In this document: piece by piece, positions 22,365 through 34,100 of the stretch
Numbering within the stretch: position 1 is the first letter of the stretch
Layout: the number at the start of each line of letters is the position of its first letter
NCBI GenBank assembly: GCA_964019695.1
Contig: OZ026515.1
Location: 132,082,849 to 132,146,848 of the forward strand
Source of the DNA: Loripinus fragilis
Lineage: Eukaryota > Mollusca > Bivalvia > Lucinida > Lucinidae
Length of the DNA stretch: 64,000 nucleotides
Reading direction: 5' to 3'
Notes under the pieces: model-generated
The model's input: the letters and a program-made list of their open reading frames with translations, nothing else
Told to the model about the DNA's origin: nothing
The model's database searches: none
Program-made: the position numbers and the translations under genes

Positions 22365-23285
22365 TTAGCTCACCTGTGTCATAAGCTCAAAGTGAGCTAT
22401 AGTGATCGCTGGATGTCTGTTGTTCGTCGTGCGTCGTCAACAATTGCTTCAAAAGATATCTCTTCCTAAAATAATGGCTTGAATTTTATCAAATTTGGCT
22501 GACAGGAATGATCCTTAAATGGCCCTCTCAAATAATTGATCAAATGGTATATCTAGATCAGATGGGCAAAAATAGATTTTCGAAAACTTTAAAAATCTTC
22601 TTGTCTGAAACCACAAGGCTGATAGCCTTGATATTTTGTGTAGCATTATTTAGTAGATATTTGCCTTTTTTGTTCAAATTATGCCCATGGGGCCACAAAT
22701 TGTCCCGTCCCCGGGTTCACATGTTTTACATAGGCCGTGGGTTGGTCTGCAGAGTGTGATTGTGGTATTTCCTGAATATACTCACTTGCTTTTTTTATAA
22801 TGGGATACATGAAAAAAATATTGCCTGAAACCATTAAGTCGATATAGAGCCTTGTTATTTGATATGTAGCATCATCTAGTAGACCTCTACTAATTTTGTT
22901 AAAATTGTGGCCCTAGGCCAAAAGTGGCCTTCTCCTGATTCACATGTTTTTCATAGGTTAATATAGAGAACGCATACAAATCTTCTAGTCAGGAACCACT
23001 TGGCATAGAGCCATGTTATTTTGTATTTAGTATCATCTAGTAAACCCCTCCACCAGTTTGTTCAAATTATGTCCATGTTGCCAAAATGGACCCATCCTGG
23101 GGTCACGTGTTTTACATAAGCTTTAATAGGGAACGCATAAAACAATATTCACAGAGCCGTGATATTTAATTTGTACCATCACCTAGTGCTAATCCCCTAG
23201 TGCTTATTTACCAAGTTCGTTCAAATTATGGCACTTAGTCAAAAAAGGTCCTGCCCCGGGGATCTCATTTTTATATAGGGTTTTT
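22365..23285 (+). mobile_element. Helitron/Helentron-like non-autonomous repeat, copy A
   Basis: Starts with the hairpin TTAGCTCACCTGTG... GTGAGCTA and continues as diverged tandem units of ~165-220 bp. The units contain TTGTTCAAATTATGnCC, then GGnTCACATGTTTTACATAGG. The 5' hairpin matches the element at 46,828-48,534. A 60 bp PLE type 2 fragment (22,737-22,798) interrupts it. The 3' end is unclear. Confidence 0.55.
22737..22798 (+). mobile_element. PLE type 2 extreme 3'-end fragment
   Basis: TTGGTCTGCAGAGTGTGATT, then GTGGTATTTCCTGAATATAC and TCACTTGC, matching the tails at 35,640-35,690 and 58,540-58,588. Confidence 0.65.
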
Positions 23286-23288
23286 TTT

Positions 23289-23755
23289 TTAGCTCATGGT
23301 GAGCTATTGTGATTGTTGTATGTTCGGCGTCCGGCGTCCCGCGTGGTCGTCCGGCGTCAACAATTGCTTCAAAGGACATCTCCTCCTTAACTACTTACTG
23401 AATTTCGGACCAAAGTTGGCAGGAATGATCCTTATATAGCCCTCTTTGATAACTGTTGAAATGGTTTTGGTCCGTTGCATATCTAGGTCACATGGGCTAA
23501 AAATAGATTTTCGAGATGAAAAGTTTAGAAATCTTCTTGTCTGACACCACAAGGCCTAGAGCATTGATATCTGGTATGTAGCATCAGCTAGTAGACCTCT
23601 ACCAAGTTTGTTCAAATTATGCCCCTAGGGCCAAAAATGGCCTAACCCGGGGGATCACATGTTTTACATAGGCTTGTAAAGTTAAACCATATACAAATTC
23701 TCTGAAACCACTAGGTCTAGAACCTTGATATTTAATATGTAGCATCGTCCAGTGG
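23289..23755 (+). mobile_element. Helitron/Helentron-like non-autonomous repeat, copy B
   Basis: Begins TTAGCTCATGGTGAGCTATT (hairpin start). It shares CGTCAACAATTGCTTCAAAn and GGCAGGAATGATCCTTA with copy A, which it follows head to tail. It ends without a recognised terminus near 23,755. Confidence 0.5.
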
Positions 23756-25434
23756 TTCTCTTTTACTATGCTTTATTAATGTTTGCTGATTTTATCATCC
23801 TTTTTGAAATACAAACAGGAATAGCATCAAAGACAGTGAGGTTTCCATTATCGAAAACTTGCCATTAGAGAAAAATCACTTTTCTGAGAACTTGGCAGGT
23901 TCAACATGTACTGTTATCACTACTAATGACTTCAGATTTAACACATAAAAATATTTTGTCTACATCTTGGTGTGTTATAATCTAGACATGATAGAAAATT
24001 TGTCAACCATTTGCAGGCCCTGTTTATTTGGTGTAATTTAGAAACATGTTCTTTGAAAAATATGCATAATTTATAACTCTCTCTGAAATAAGGTTATTGA
24101 AAGTGTTACCTTTATTTCTGAGTAAGTATGACTAACACAGCCCATTGTTAATTTATAGAGTGGACTTATTGACGATAAAATGTGAGTTAGTAAGGTTGTC
24201 ATTTGAGGTTAATGATATAAGTTTTAGGTAGTATGTCTTACAGGGTCATCCTCAAAAGGATGTTTAGGAAATTAATTTGGTTTATCTATAGTATTAGGGT
24301 ACCTAAAACTAACAAGATTTAAAAGGACATAAAAGTTTTCCAGAGCATAGACGAAAATCTAAGCAAAACAGGAGAATGTCATAAATTAGCATAACATCTA
24401 TTTTTAGAAAACTAAAAAGCTAGATACTGTTAAGATTTAGAATTATTATTATTAGTCATCATTTCAGATGAAATATGAAGCCATTAATATTGTCAGTATT
24501 CGTTACTCGCCCACTTTTTCAATGATTATTCTGGGTTGATGAAAGATTAAAAACGACTCAAACAATTGCAGGTGCGCATGCTTTTTGTTTGGTGATACAT
24601 GAAAACAAATGCAAACGTCATCAAACTATATAGAAATGAAGAAAATTTCAATATTTCACCAATATTTTGGGACCATTGGTGTATTTATTTATAAGGCCTA
24701 TTATATTGATGTTAAATCTTAAAACGCAAAATCAAGGACAATAATGCATGTTCCATGCTGCGTTTTATATCGCTAAAGTCAATAGGTGATGTAAATATGT
24801 GTAAAACCAAAAACCCCGTATATTTTATTGCAATCAGATCCTCAGTTAGCAAGGTATTGGAGGAAAATTCGATTATTGACCCATTTCCTATGTAAGTATT
24901 GCCATTCAGGGACAACAACCCATGTTTCAAAAAATAAAAATATGTAGCAGAAACAAATTTTGTTCTGCAGTTTGACATAGTATTGGTTCAGGACAGATTT
25001 ATTCCTATTTAGAAAATAAGTTTTCAAATTTAACTTATTGAGCTATTATTATTTTTACATGCCGTTTTCCATACAAAACAATGGTAAAAATAAGCAAGGG
25101 CAGTAACTATTGCTACAATATCTAGATAGTTTGATATATTATAATTATGTTTGGCGTACTAAGTCTATTAGCCCCAGTTAGTTTCAGGTATAAATGGTAA
25201 CACATATTCAAGTTATAAGGTAAATTGTGTTTTGTCTTGCAAGAGTTATGGTTATTGGTGGCACTAGTGACCAAAAATGATTTTCCTGGGTATCATTGAC
25301 AATCATGAGACAAAACATATAAATGTACTTGCAATACAGTTATCCTGTCAGAAACTATTCTCGGCTTATTTAGGCTATAAAAAACTTTGGTGAATTTTAG
25401 TATAATAAAACTTTTACTAATGTTAGCGTTATCA
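23756..25434. other. No gene seen; AT-rich spacer
   Basis: No convincing open frame or repeat family identified. Confidence 0.45.
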
Positions 25435-28200
25435 CCTCATCTTATACGTGGATGGGGTATTTACATGCTAGTAGTTGAATCAGAGCATTCTCTATGTAGA
25501 AATTAGAATCTAGAAACCCTGTTGGCATAACGAGGCACTGGTTTTACAATTACTATTCATTGTTAAAGACATAACACTAGTGGGCAGATTGTTTAGTTGA
25601 AAGTTTCTATGTTGATTCAAAGCAGCTGAGTTTTGACATATGATATAACTATAATATACGAAGAAAATAGTTCCTAACTCCATTTCTCTCACTAAATATT
25701 AATTTAATTACTTCTTCAAGTGCCGTTATGAATAATGATGGATATATTTATTTCCTGAATGCATTATCTCGATTATAATCAAAAACTGATGACCATTACC
25801 TTTTATAATATGATCAAAATGGGTGGGGTAATTCAAGGGGAGTTAACTCGGTCAGTACTCAAAATCAGCGGTGTCACCAACTGCTTCTATTTACTAGAGA
25901 ATCTGCATTTTTGTTTGGTACATGGACATGTATATGACACTAGATGTTTGCAAAATTTGACCAAGGTCACCCTAAAACAGCACTTAGATCTGTTGTAGTA
26001 AAAGGTGGGTGGGGTATTTTCATGCTTATCTTTGCCCCCAGAGCATTCTGTATACAGAAATTGGAATCTAGAAATCCTGATAACATAGATAAAGAAGCGT
26101 TCTTTAAATTCTTAGTCATTTCTAAGGACATAACACTAATGGGTAGATTCTTAAATTGAAAGTTTCAAATATATTTTTATTCAAATGAGTTTTGAGACAT
26201 AATTTAACTTTAAAAGACGAACAAAAATGTTCAAAACCCATTTCTCTTACTAAATCTTAACTTTTCACTTTTTCAAGTACCGTTATGAGTAGTGATGGGT
26301 ATATTTTTCCCCAATGCTTCATCTCAATTATTTAACAAACCAATGATCATAACCTCATATAATATGATTAAAATGGGTGGGGTAATTCAAGGGGAGTTAA
26401 CTCGGTCAGTACTCAAAATCAGCGGTGTCATCAACTGCTTCTATTTACTAGAGAATCTGCAATTTTGTTTGGTACATGAACATGTATAAGACACGTTATG
26501 TTATCAAAATTTGACGATGGTCACCCTAAAACAGCACTTAGATCTGTTGTAGTAAAAGGTGGGTGGGGTATTTACATGCTTATCATTGCCCCCAGAGCAT
26601 TCTGCATACAGAAATTGGAATCTAGAAATCCTGATAACTTAGATAAAGAAGCCTTCTTTAAATTCTTAGTTATTTCTAAGGACATCACTAATGGGCAGAT
26701 TCTTGAATTGAAAGTTTCAAATAATTTTTATTCAAATGAGTTTTGAGACATAATTTGACTTTAAAAGACGAACAAAAATGTTCAAAGTAAGTAAGGTTGC
26801 AAAGATCAGGAATCGATACAATCAAGTACCAAACCTGACCCAGGATACCAATGGGAAAGTGACAAACTCACAGTAGACACCACAAACGAGAGCCAAGAGG
26901 TCAGCCCTTTCCCAGCAGGTGACCACAAAGCACATATAAACAGACGCGCACAAAGACATAGCAAACACAAGACAGAACAAAAACATAAAAGATCCACAAA
27001 AGAAGTACCGCCTTCGATCGGTCAGTTAAATATTTTACTGGAGGGCTCAAACCGGTTTAACGGCGCCAACCTCACCCTTAATTCAGATGTGGATCAAGAC
27101 ACATAGATACTTGGTTTGCATGAAAGACCCCTAACTTATCAATGCATCATCTCCTAAAACATATAAATCAAGATATAATAAGGAGATAAAGCAAGGATAA
27201 GGACTCAACAGTAAATTAAACTGAATACCGGAGCAAAAGAAATCAAACAGGTAAACCCCTGTGGGCCAGACAAACAGCCAAAGCATCAGGCCCCTACCAT
27301 CTCATCAATAGATAAGTCTTTAAGTCAGAACCATCATAGAGTCTGAAGTCCGACCCACCGGCTCGCAATTAAAGAGGAAAGCAAAGTTCTCTGACTAAAT
27401 CTTAACTTTTCACTTTTTCAAGTACCGGTATGAGTAGAGATGGGTATATTTTCCCCCAATGCTTCATCTCAATTACTTAACAAACTAATGATCATAACCT
27501 CATATAATATGTTCAAAATGGGTGGGGTAAATCAAGGGGAGTTTACTCGGTCAGTACTCAAAATCAGCGTGTCATCAACTGCATCAATTTACTAGAGAAT
27601 CTGCAATTTTGTTTGGTACATGAACACGTATATGACACTTTATGTTAGCAAAACTTGACCAAGGTCACCCTAAAACAATCCTCAGATCTGCAGTAGTAAT
27701 AGGTGGGTGGGGTATTTACATGCTTATCATTGCCCCCAGAGCATTTCGTATACAGAAATTTAATCTAGAAATCATGATAACATAGATAAAGAAGCGTTCT
27801 TTAAATTCTTAGTCATTTCAAAGGACATAACACTAATGGGCAGATTCTTAAATTGAAAGTCTCAACTATATTTTTATTCAAAGGAGTTTTGAGATATAAT
27901 TTAACTCTAAAAGACGAACAAAAAAGTTCAAAAACCCATTTCTCTTACTTAAACCTAACTTTTCTACTTATTCAAGTACCGTTATGAGTAGTGATGGGTA
28001 TATTTTTTTTCCTGGATGCTTCATCTCAATTATTTAACAAACTAATGAACATAACCTCTTATAATGTGATCAAAATGGGTGGGGTACTTCAAGGGGAGAT
28101 AACTCGGTTAATACTCAAAATCAGAGGTGTCATCAACTACTTTTAAAAACCAGAGACCCCTCATATTTATTTGGTATATAACACTAGATGTTGCAAAGAT
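25435..28200. repeat. Tandem array of ~550 bp units (about four and a half copies)
   Basis: Units share TnnCAAAATGGGTGGGGTA, then CAAGGGGAGTTAACTCGGTC, AGGTGGGTGGGGTATTTACA, CCCCAGAGCATTCTG and TCAAGTACCGTTATGAGTAG. Copies start at about 25,736, 26,288, 27,433 and 27,986, with an older half unit at 25,435-25,735. The third copy is split by a PLE at 26,788-27,381. Short open frames recur between copies only because the units are similar; they are not conserved as proteins across all units. Confidence 0.85.
26788..27381 (-). mobile_element. PLE type 1 3' segment, complete reference copy with target duplication
   Basis: A 594 bp segment starts TAAGTAAGGTTGCAAAGATC and ends at GCAATTAAAGAGGAAAG. 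It is inserted in a tandem repeat whose empty sequence is known from the neighbouring units. CAAAG borders it on both sides (26,783-26,787 and 27,382-27,386). It is the non-coding 3' region of a Penelope-like element, 5'-truncated. The assignment rests on its structural similarity to the RT-linked type 2 tail (TCTTTAATTGCACG block, AAGGCGGTG block, GATCAGGAA terminus). Confidence 0.75.
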
Positions 28201-28470
28201 CTGACCAGTAGACCCCTCTGACAGCCTTGAGATCTGCAGTACTTTAAATCTATATTGACGCCCTTTATGGCCGTAGCTGCCAACGATTCTGGCCCCGGCT
28301 CTTCGAATCAAGTTCCTATTAGGCAAGTATAGTTCGGTCCCACCATCGTGACGTCACGAACCTACTAGAGATCAACGGTGGGTCGAAGCATCGTTATTCT
28401 AGTAGCTAGTCTTGTTCCCTCCCTTATACCTATCTAACAATATGGCGACTGGCAGTCGGTTAACAGATCT

Positions 28471-28528
28471 TCTTTTCTTTCTTTCTTTCTTTTTTTCTTT
28501 CTTTCTTTCTTTCTGTCTTTCTTTCTTT
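28471..28528. repeat. (TTTC)n microsatellite
   Basis: About 14 imperfect CTTT units. Confidence 0.95.
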
Positions 28529-28599
28529 GAATTCTGGCTCGGTCAAATTACGGTAATAACATTACGCCAGGGAGTGCACATTTTGAAATTTTGACTGAA

Positions 28600-29240
28600 A
28601 AACTCTCTTGGTTGATCTTTGGACTAAGTGATGAGTGCCCTAAACTCTTCTGTGGTTTGAGTAATGACCACAGAAGGAGAAAGACTATTCCACCGTGGCT
28701 TAGTTCGAGTGAAAAAGAGTTATTCGGGACATCACTGTATGCTTGGTATCTACAAGATTGTGCTCAATGAGATGACCTGATTTTTTTTCAAAATGTGAGC
28801 AGGGGTCAAGTACTTGTCTTAGTCAATTGAAACAGCACCACGGTGAATCTTATGAAAGAGAAGCAAGGAGAGCTGGTCTCTACGGGTCTCAAGATGACCA
28901 CGTAAGCTCATCTAACATCTTGCTGACTCTATTTGTGTTTCACCATCTTCTGCAGGTCGAGCGGACTGCTGTCCTCTTAAATACCTCTACTTGATTAATC
29001 TGTAGTTTTGGGGTAAGGGCTCCATAGGGGCCACATTGAATTTCATTTGCCAATCGGCTTCCGATTTTCCTAAGCTAGTGAGGTCTTCTTGCTGGTCCAA
29101 ACAGTCCTAACTTGAATGTGACACAGTCGTCTGCGAACAGTCGAACAGAAATCATGATGGTGTCCGGCAACTAACTAAAAGACCGACCCCTGTGGAACAT
29201 CAGAAACCCTGGGAACTGGATCTGAAGCTCGGCCAGTTTC
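28600..29240 (-). pseudogene. Decayed LINE reverse transcriptase (C-terminal half)
   Basis: Reading the minus strand, the frames give LPDTIMISVRLFADDCVTFK around 29,080-29,170 with the RT catalytic FADD. This is followed by a region like the 'W...FN..K' block, and then by TKHTVMSRITLFHSN near 28,690-28,760, similar to the 'R..YYKHSFFPRTI..WN' tail of Jockey/CR1-type LINEs. Multiple stops and frameshifts are present, so it is dead. Clade not resolved. Confidence 0.7.
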
Positions 29241-29854
29241 AGCAGCCTTTTACAAAACAACCCCTTTGTGTGCATTCGTAATTGTTTTAAATTAAGAAAG
29301 GATGTGCAGTATATACGCATCATTTTCGTCTTCGATGAAGAATTGAAAGGCATACAGAGCTGGTAGAACTTGGTGATTCACTTCAGCCATATTACTAAAG
29401 TTGCAACAGAAGCCGTTCAGGTAAAAATGTGCGCACGCAGTTCTAGTTTGGCAATCATAGCTGATTGCTTTGTTTGTTTTATTCTTGCATGTGTGCTGAA
29501 TTTTTGTTTGACTAGTGATCACCTGCCGCTTCATCATGGTGTCAAAGACATGTCTATGACTTTTGGTTTTATGAGATTTTGGCATAGATCTAAGTGAACT
29601 TAATTATAAGCGTTTATGCTAAGCCCATCACTTATAACATTTGTTTTATGTGATACTGTCTTTCCGCTTTAGATAGTAGAAAACAGAAGAGGAGCGCAGG
29701 ATTTACAAGTCTACTGGAAGACATTTGGGCATCTAAAAGGATACAGAAGCAGTCTGACAATGGTATACATGGGTTACATTTTCAGGTCAATGAGACTCTC
29801 ATAAGACTTTTGCCATTGACATAGCATTAATGAACTCGGGCACAAAGGAGTGAT
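29241..29854. other. No gene seen
   Basis: Overlapping open frames on both strands at 29,292-29,597 have no recognisable domain. Confidence 0.4.
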
Positions 29855-30010
29855 GAGGAGGGCAGAGTCTCAAGTGGTATAGAGTATTAAACTTGAGATT
29901 TCTGGGTTTCTAGTTCGAGACTCTTCGGGGGCACTTTGTTGTTCCTTGAGCTAGACCATTTATCCTCTGCTTGGTACTGATGCAACCCATGAAACGCCCA
30001 GATGTGTCTA
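29855..30010 (+). mobile_element. tRNA-derived SINE
   Basis: An A-box-like TCTCAAGTGGTATAGAG lies at about 29,868-29,884 and a B-box AGTTCGAGACTC at 29,912-29,923, with spacing as in tRNA promoters. They are followed by CACTTTGTTGTTCCTTGAGC, the conserved central block of a widespread invertebrate/fish SINE group. The sequence does not fold as a real tRNA gene. RNA polymerase III transcription is expected from the family, not shown here. Confidence 0.65.
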
Positions 30011-30321
30011 AAAAATATTCACAGGGATATAAAGCATCAACTCATAAAAGGTTCTGTAAGTAATAACTATGGTGTGTTTTGATTCGTCTTTTTCTGGAAA
30101 GGTATATTTTCGTTTGGCGAAATTCATTAATGCTATCAGACAGTTGCACACAAGCCAGCAAAAAGAAGTGCAGTAGAAATAGTTTCTTTGTCAGGAGGGC
30201 AGACGACATAAATTTCACAAAAGGCTGGTCAAGTCATTTATTAACCTTCCCGTCAAAAAGTTAATTCTCAATGTCTCGTATGGAAGGAGTACTTAAGATT
30301 GCGTGTGTGCAGATTCAACTC

Positions 30322-30410
30322 TTTGCCTACTAGAGCCGTCGAAACCATTTTGGACCCAGATCAGGCCCACAAAAGGACGGACCTGATATAGATTCAAACT
30401 GTTTGATTAT
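30322..30410. repeat. GTCGTCTGC-type MITE, truncated
   Basis: TTTGCCTACTAGAGCCGTCG, then TTGGACCCAGATCAGGCCC; the right end is missing. Confidence 0.55.
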
Positions 30411-31015
30411 CTGAAAGACACCAGTTTCATCTTTCCAATGACAAATGTCACAATTTTAGGGTGTATTTCGTCCGCATGCGCAGAAGGAATACGGTAAGGT
30501 TTTGGAAATAGAGAGCACTTATATCCTTAACATTTTAGCACTTTTATTTTTTAAAACTAGCAATGCATTTACTCAAAGTCTGGTCTAAACAGACGCAAAA
30601 TGAGGGGTGGGAGCCGAAAGTGCACGTTTATGGTGAATCGCTTTGAAACGTATTTTGTTGCCAACTATGCATATTATATTTTTACTGCCAAACTACACAT
30701 ATTTTAAAAACATTAGGGCAATTTGAAAAGGGGTACGTGCATTAAGGGGCTAATTTGGTCCCCTTTGGAGCCAAAATCTGAAAATTGCCCCTCACAATTT
30801 TCTTTGCATTGGTCCATTAGAAGAATGACTGAAGTGTCAACTAAATACCAAAAAAATCTAGGTATGCTATGGCATCCTTGCTAGATTTATAAAGGCCCAG
30901 CAAGGAGTTAAATACGCACTCGTTTTGTGCGAGCTGTAGATATTGAAATTGGAAATATCACTGTGCTGTTTCTGTTTATTTTGCTTTGCAATGCTTTGAA
31001 ATTTTGCAAGTTTTT

Positions 31016-31151
31016 GTCGTCTGCTGTTAACTTTTTTTCAAAGTATTCTTTTAGTATTATCGTCAGAGTGTCAAACACTTTGGATATAGATCAGGCCCGA
31101 CGTTTTCTAAGCTGAAACCAAACTGTTTGCAAAGGCTATTTAGCAGACGAC
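31016..31151. mobile_element. GTCGTCTGC-type MITE
   Basis: GTCGTCTGCT at 31,016 faces AGCAGACGAC at 31,142-31,151; the inner ATAGATCAGGCCCGACG block is shared with the other copies. Confidence 0.65.
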
Positions 31152-31201
31152 ACAGGCAGACAGAGAACTAAGCCGGACAATGGCAATATAGTACAGTACT
31201 A

Positions 31202-31399
31202 CTGTCCTGCCAGCCAAAAGTGTTATTAGGGACTTAGAATCAATTGATCACTTGTGTAGTAATCATATCCTGCGGATAGGATAAATACATAAGTGATCTA
31301 TCGATTCGTATAAGGTCAAGTGGATTGTAGAAGTTAATATTTTAATTAACAATTGTAAACAAAACACGACGTCACTGTCACTCTTGGCTGGCAGGACAG
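31202..31399. mobile_element. TA-flanked MITE with CTGTCCTGCCAGCC ends
   Basis: The 22-bp ends CTGTCCTGCCAGCCAAAAGT and CACTCTTGGCTGGCAGGACA (through 31,399) are inverted and bordered by TA at 31,200-31,201 and 31,400-31,401. 198 bp, non-coding. Confidence 0.8.
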
Positions 31400-31518
31400 T
31401 AGGATAAACTTATATTGTATGTGCATTTGACAAATGTTATGCTGAGCTACTCTGGTGGATAACTGAATATCCAGCAATCAATAAAGGTGGATAACCAAGT
31501 TGGAAAGCGCTCTTTGAT

Positions 31519-31756
31519 TTAACCCTCAAAGCGCCAAAAATCCATCTGAAAATGTCGTCTGCTGAGGTCGTCTGCTTCAAATAATTGCCTAGCATAACTG
31601 ACGAATTAGGTATAGATGCAAACAGCGTGGACCCAGAACAGACTGCTAGGAGCAGTCTGACCTTGGTCCACACTGTTTGCCATAGAGGCGTCTTAAACAT
31701 TTCAAGAGACGAGAAAAGCAGACGACTTTTGTCGCGATTGGCGCATTAAGAGTTAA
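31519..31756. mobile_element. GTCGTCTGC-related MITE with longer ends
   Basis: Outer ends TTAACCCTCAAAGCGCCA and TGGCGCATTAAGAGTTAA, then GTCGTCTGCT and AGCAGACGAC. The centre is a hairpin (GTGGACCCAGAACAGACTGC against GCAGTCTGACCTTGGTCCAC). 238 bp. Confidence 0.75.
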
Positions 31757-31819
31757 TACTACAGTAATATGTGCAATGCAACCGAGTTATTCATTTGAAA
31801 GATTTAAGGCCCATTCGCG

Positions 31820-32128
<309 letters not shown>

Positions 32129-33598
32129 GAGGGGCATTTTGATGTTCGTAGAGATGGGATATGGAATTTATGGTACAATAAGTATACATTTAGCTTCTGT
32201 CTGTCAATTGATATAGCATTTACATCATTGGCGTTTAGCTTTGTTAAGATATTTAGCTTTGAACAGAGGGTGCTCAGGCACACTTGCCAATTATCGTGCT
32301 ATTTTTGAACGCTCTGTCAGCATAGAATTAGACACTGTTAGTAGTAAGTTTCATTCGCTATTGTTAAATATGTATTTGCCCAGCCGAATTTTCTTTTGCA
32401 CCATCAAAATCAAATCATAAGCAAGAATAACTAAAATGTAAGCATGCTATTTGAACTTCTTTAGCAATTTGAAAACACCAGTCAATATACCAACATAATC
32501 AAAGTCAAGTACAGGTTCATAAACCTGTTAAAATTAAGTTTGTGAATATATTTTAAAATTTCTCTGGTTTTGCATACCCGATCATATGCTCTAAACCGAA
32601 GTTATACGTGGCCACCTCACATTTTATGCGCCTGTTCAGAAAGTAATAATTGCACTTAAAAATTCTATATACTGACGGACTTTATTTACGCAACAATAAC
32701 TTCCCCTTATATCTTCCAAACGACTGTTGAATGTAAACTTCCTTTGCTTCGATAATGTCATCATGAATTGGCTTCTTCAGCAAACACTTTAGTTTTAATT
32801 GTACAACTAAACTGGACGACGTTATTTGCTTCGTATGAATTTAGCCATTTAAACATTTCTTAACTAGAGGAGATTTTAAGCTATTGAATGAAAGGGTACA
32901 TTCAGATAAACGTCATATACGCAAATAAGCTGTATCGCAGACCTGCAAATCAATATGAGAGTGATTCCCCGATGCCTAACGAAGTCCATGATACACATTT
33001 GATGCCTCTAGTGTTTCATGATTTTAAAAAGTAGGGAATCTTTCATTCATAATATTTGGTCACATGAAACAGTTGACTCCTATCTCAAAAAGTTTACATT
33101 TTAATACATTAATTTCATCTTAGTTAGACAAGTTTTCCATGTTTTACTAACAAATGAATGCTCTTTAATATACAATCAAAATTATTGTTCTGCCTTCTTT
33201 TTCGAGACATAAATTAAAGCTGGTATCCAAGTGTTGCGTTTTTAAAGTCTGTCAGTATATATAAAATAAAATCAAAGCTTTGTCAAGACTGCAAATTATG
33301 TCATTTAAAAATGACAAGTAGATCTTGAAAAGATGAAGTCTGAGTAAAGGTTACCTCATTTCAAAAAGCCACACTTTTTAGTGTAATACATATTATTCCA
33401 CAGATACGTTATCTATTTATATTTAGTTAATTTGAAGCTGTTAAAACAGCTGTGATATAAGATCAAAAGGATCAAAAGTTTCATGACATTTAAACTCTTC
33501 ATTTCTCTTCTATGATAACATGAAGACAGCCACTATCAGCAACTTAATCAAAGAGTTTTAGCTTTAACCATGCAACTTGCATACAAAATAAAAAAGAG
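32129..33598. other. No gene seen; AT-rich spacer
   Basis: No convincing frame and no shared repeat family found. Confidence 0.45.
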
Positions 33599-33599
33599 G

Positions 33600-34100
33600 G
33601 CAAAGATCAGGAATCGATCAAAGATCAAGCACCACACCTGACCCAGGATACCAATGGGAAAGTGACAACTTCACAATTAGACATCACAAACGAGAGCCAA
33701 GCGGTCAGCCCTTTTCCCAGCAGGTGAACACAAGGCATCAACAAACAGACGTACATGAAAGCACAACAAAACAAGACAGAAATAAAATAAATGATCCACA
33801 AAAGAAGCACCGCCTTGGAACGGTCAGTAAAAAATATTTTACAGGAGGACTTATCAATGCATCGTCTCCTAGAACATATAAATAAAGATATAAAAAGGAG
33901 ATAAAGCAAAGATAAGGACTCAACAGTAAATAAAACTGAATACAGGAACAAAATTAATCCAACAGGTAAATCCCGGTGGTCTGACAACAGCCAAAGCATC
34001 AGGCCCGTACTATCTCATCAATAGATAAGTCTTTTAGTCGCAACCATCATAGAGTCTGAAGTCTGATCCTCAGGCGTGCAATTAAAGAGGAAAGCAAGGT
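33600..34100 (-). mobile_element. PLE type 1 3' segment
   Basis: GGCAAAGATCAGGAATCGAT through CACCGCCTTGGAACGGTCAG to CGTGCAATTAAAGAGGAAAG, in the same order as 26,788-27,381 but with an internal deletion of the CAACCTCACCC part near 33,845. Confidence 0.8.

Noticed and set aside
25759..26746. Similar short frames in neighbouring 550 bp units as a gene cluster
   Set aside because: They share sequence because the units are tandem copies; frames are broken in the other units.
26806..27000. The 63-codon minus-strand frame seen again at 61,788-61,979 as a conserved small protein
   Set aside because: Both lie in the non-coding 3' region of PLE type 1 copies; conservation reflects element copy similarity.
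27290..27330. Hammerhead ribozyme, known from PLE termini (TTGATGAGATAG block on the sense strand)
   Set aside because: A TGATGAG stretch is present, but the GAAA core and flanking stems could not be placed.
29868..29940. Functional tRNA gene
   Set aside because: A and B boxes are present but there is no cloverleaf; it is the head of a SINE.
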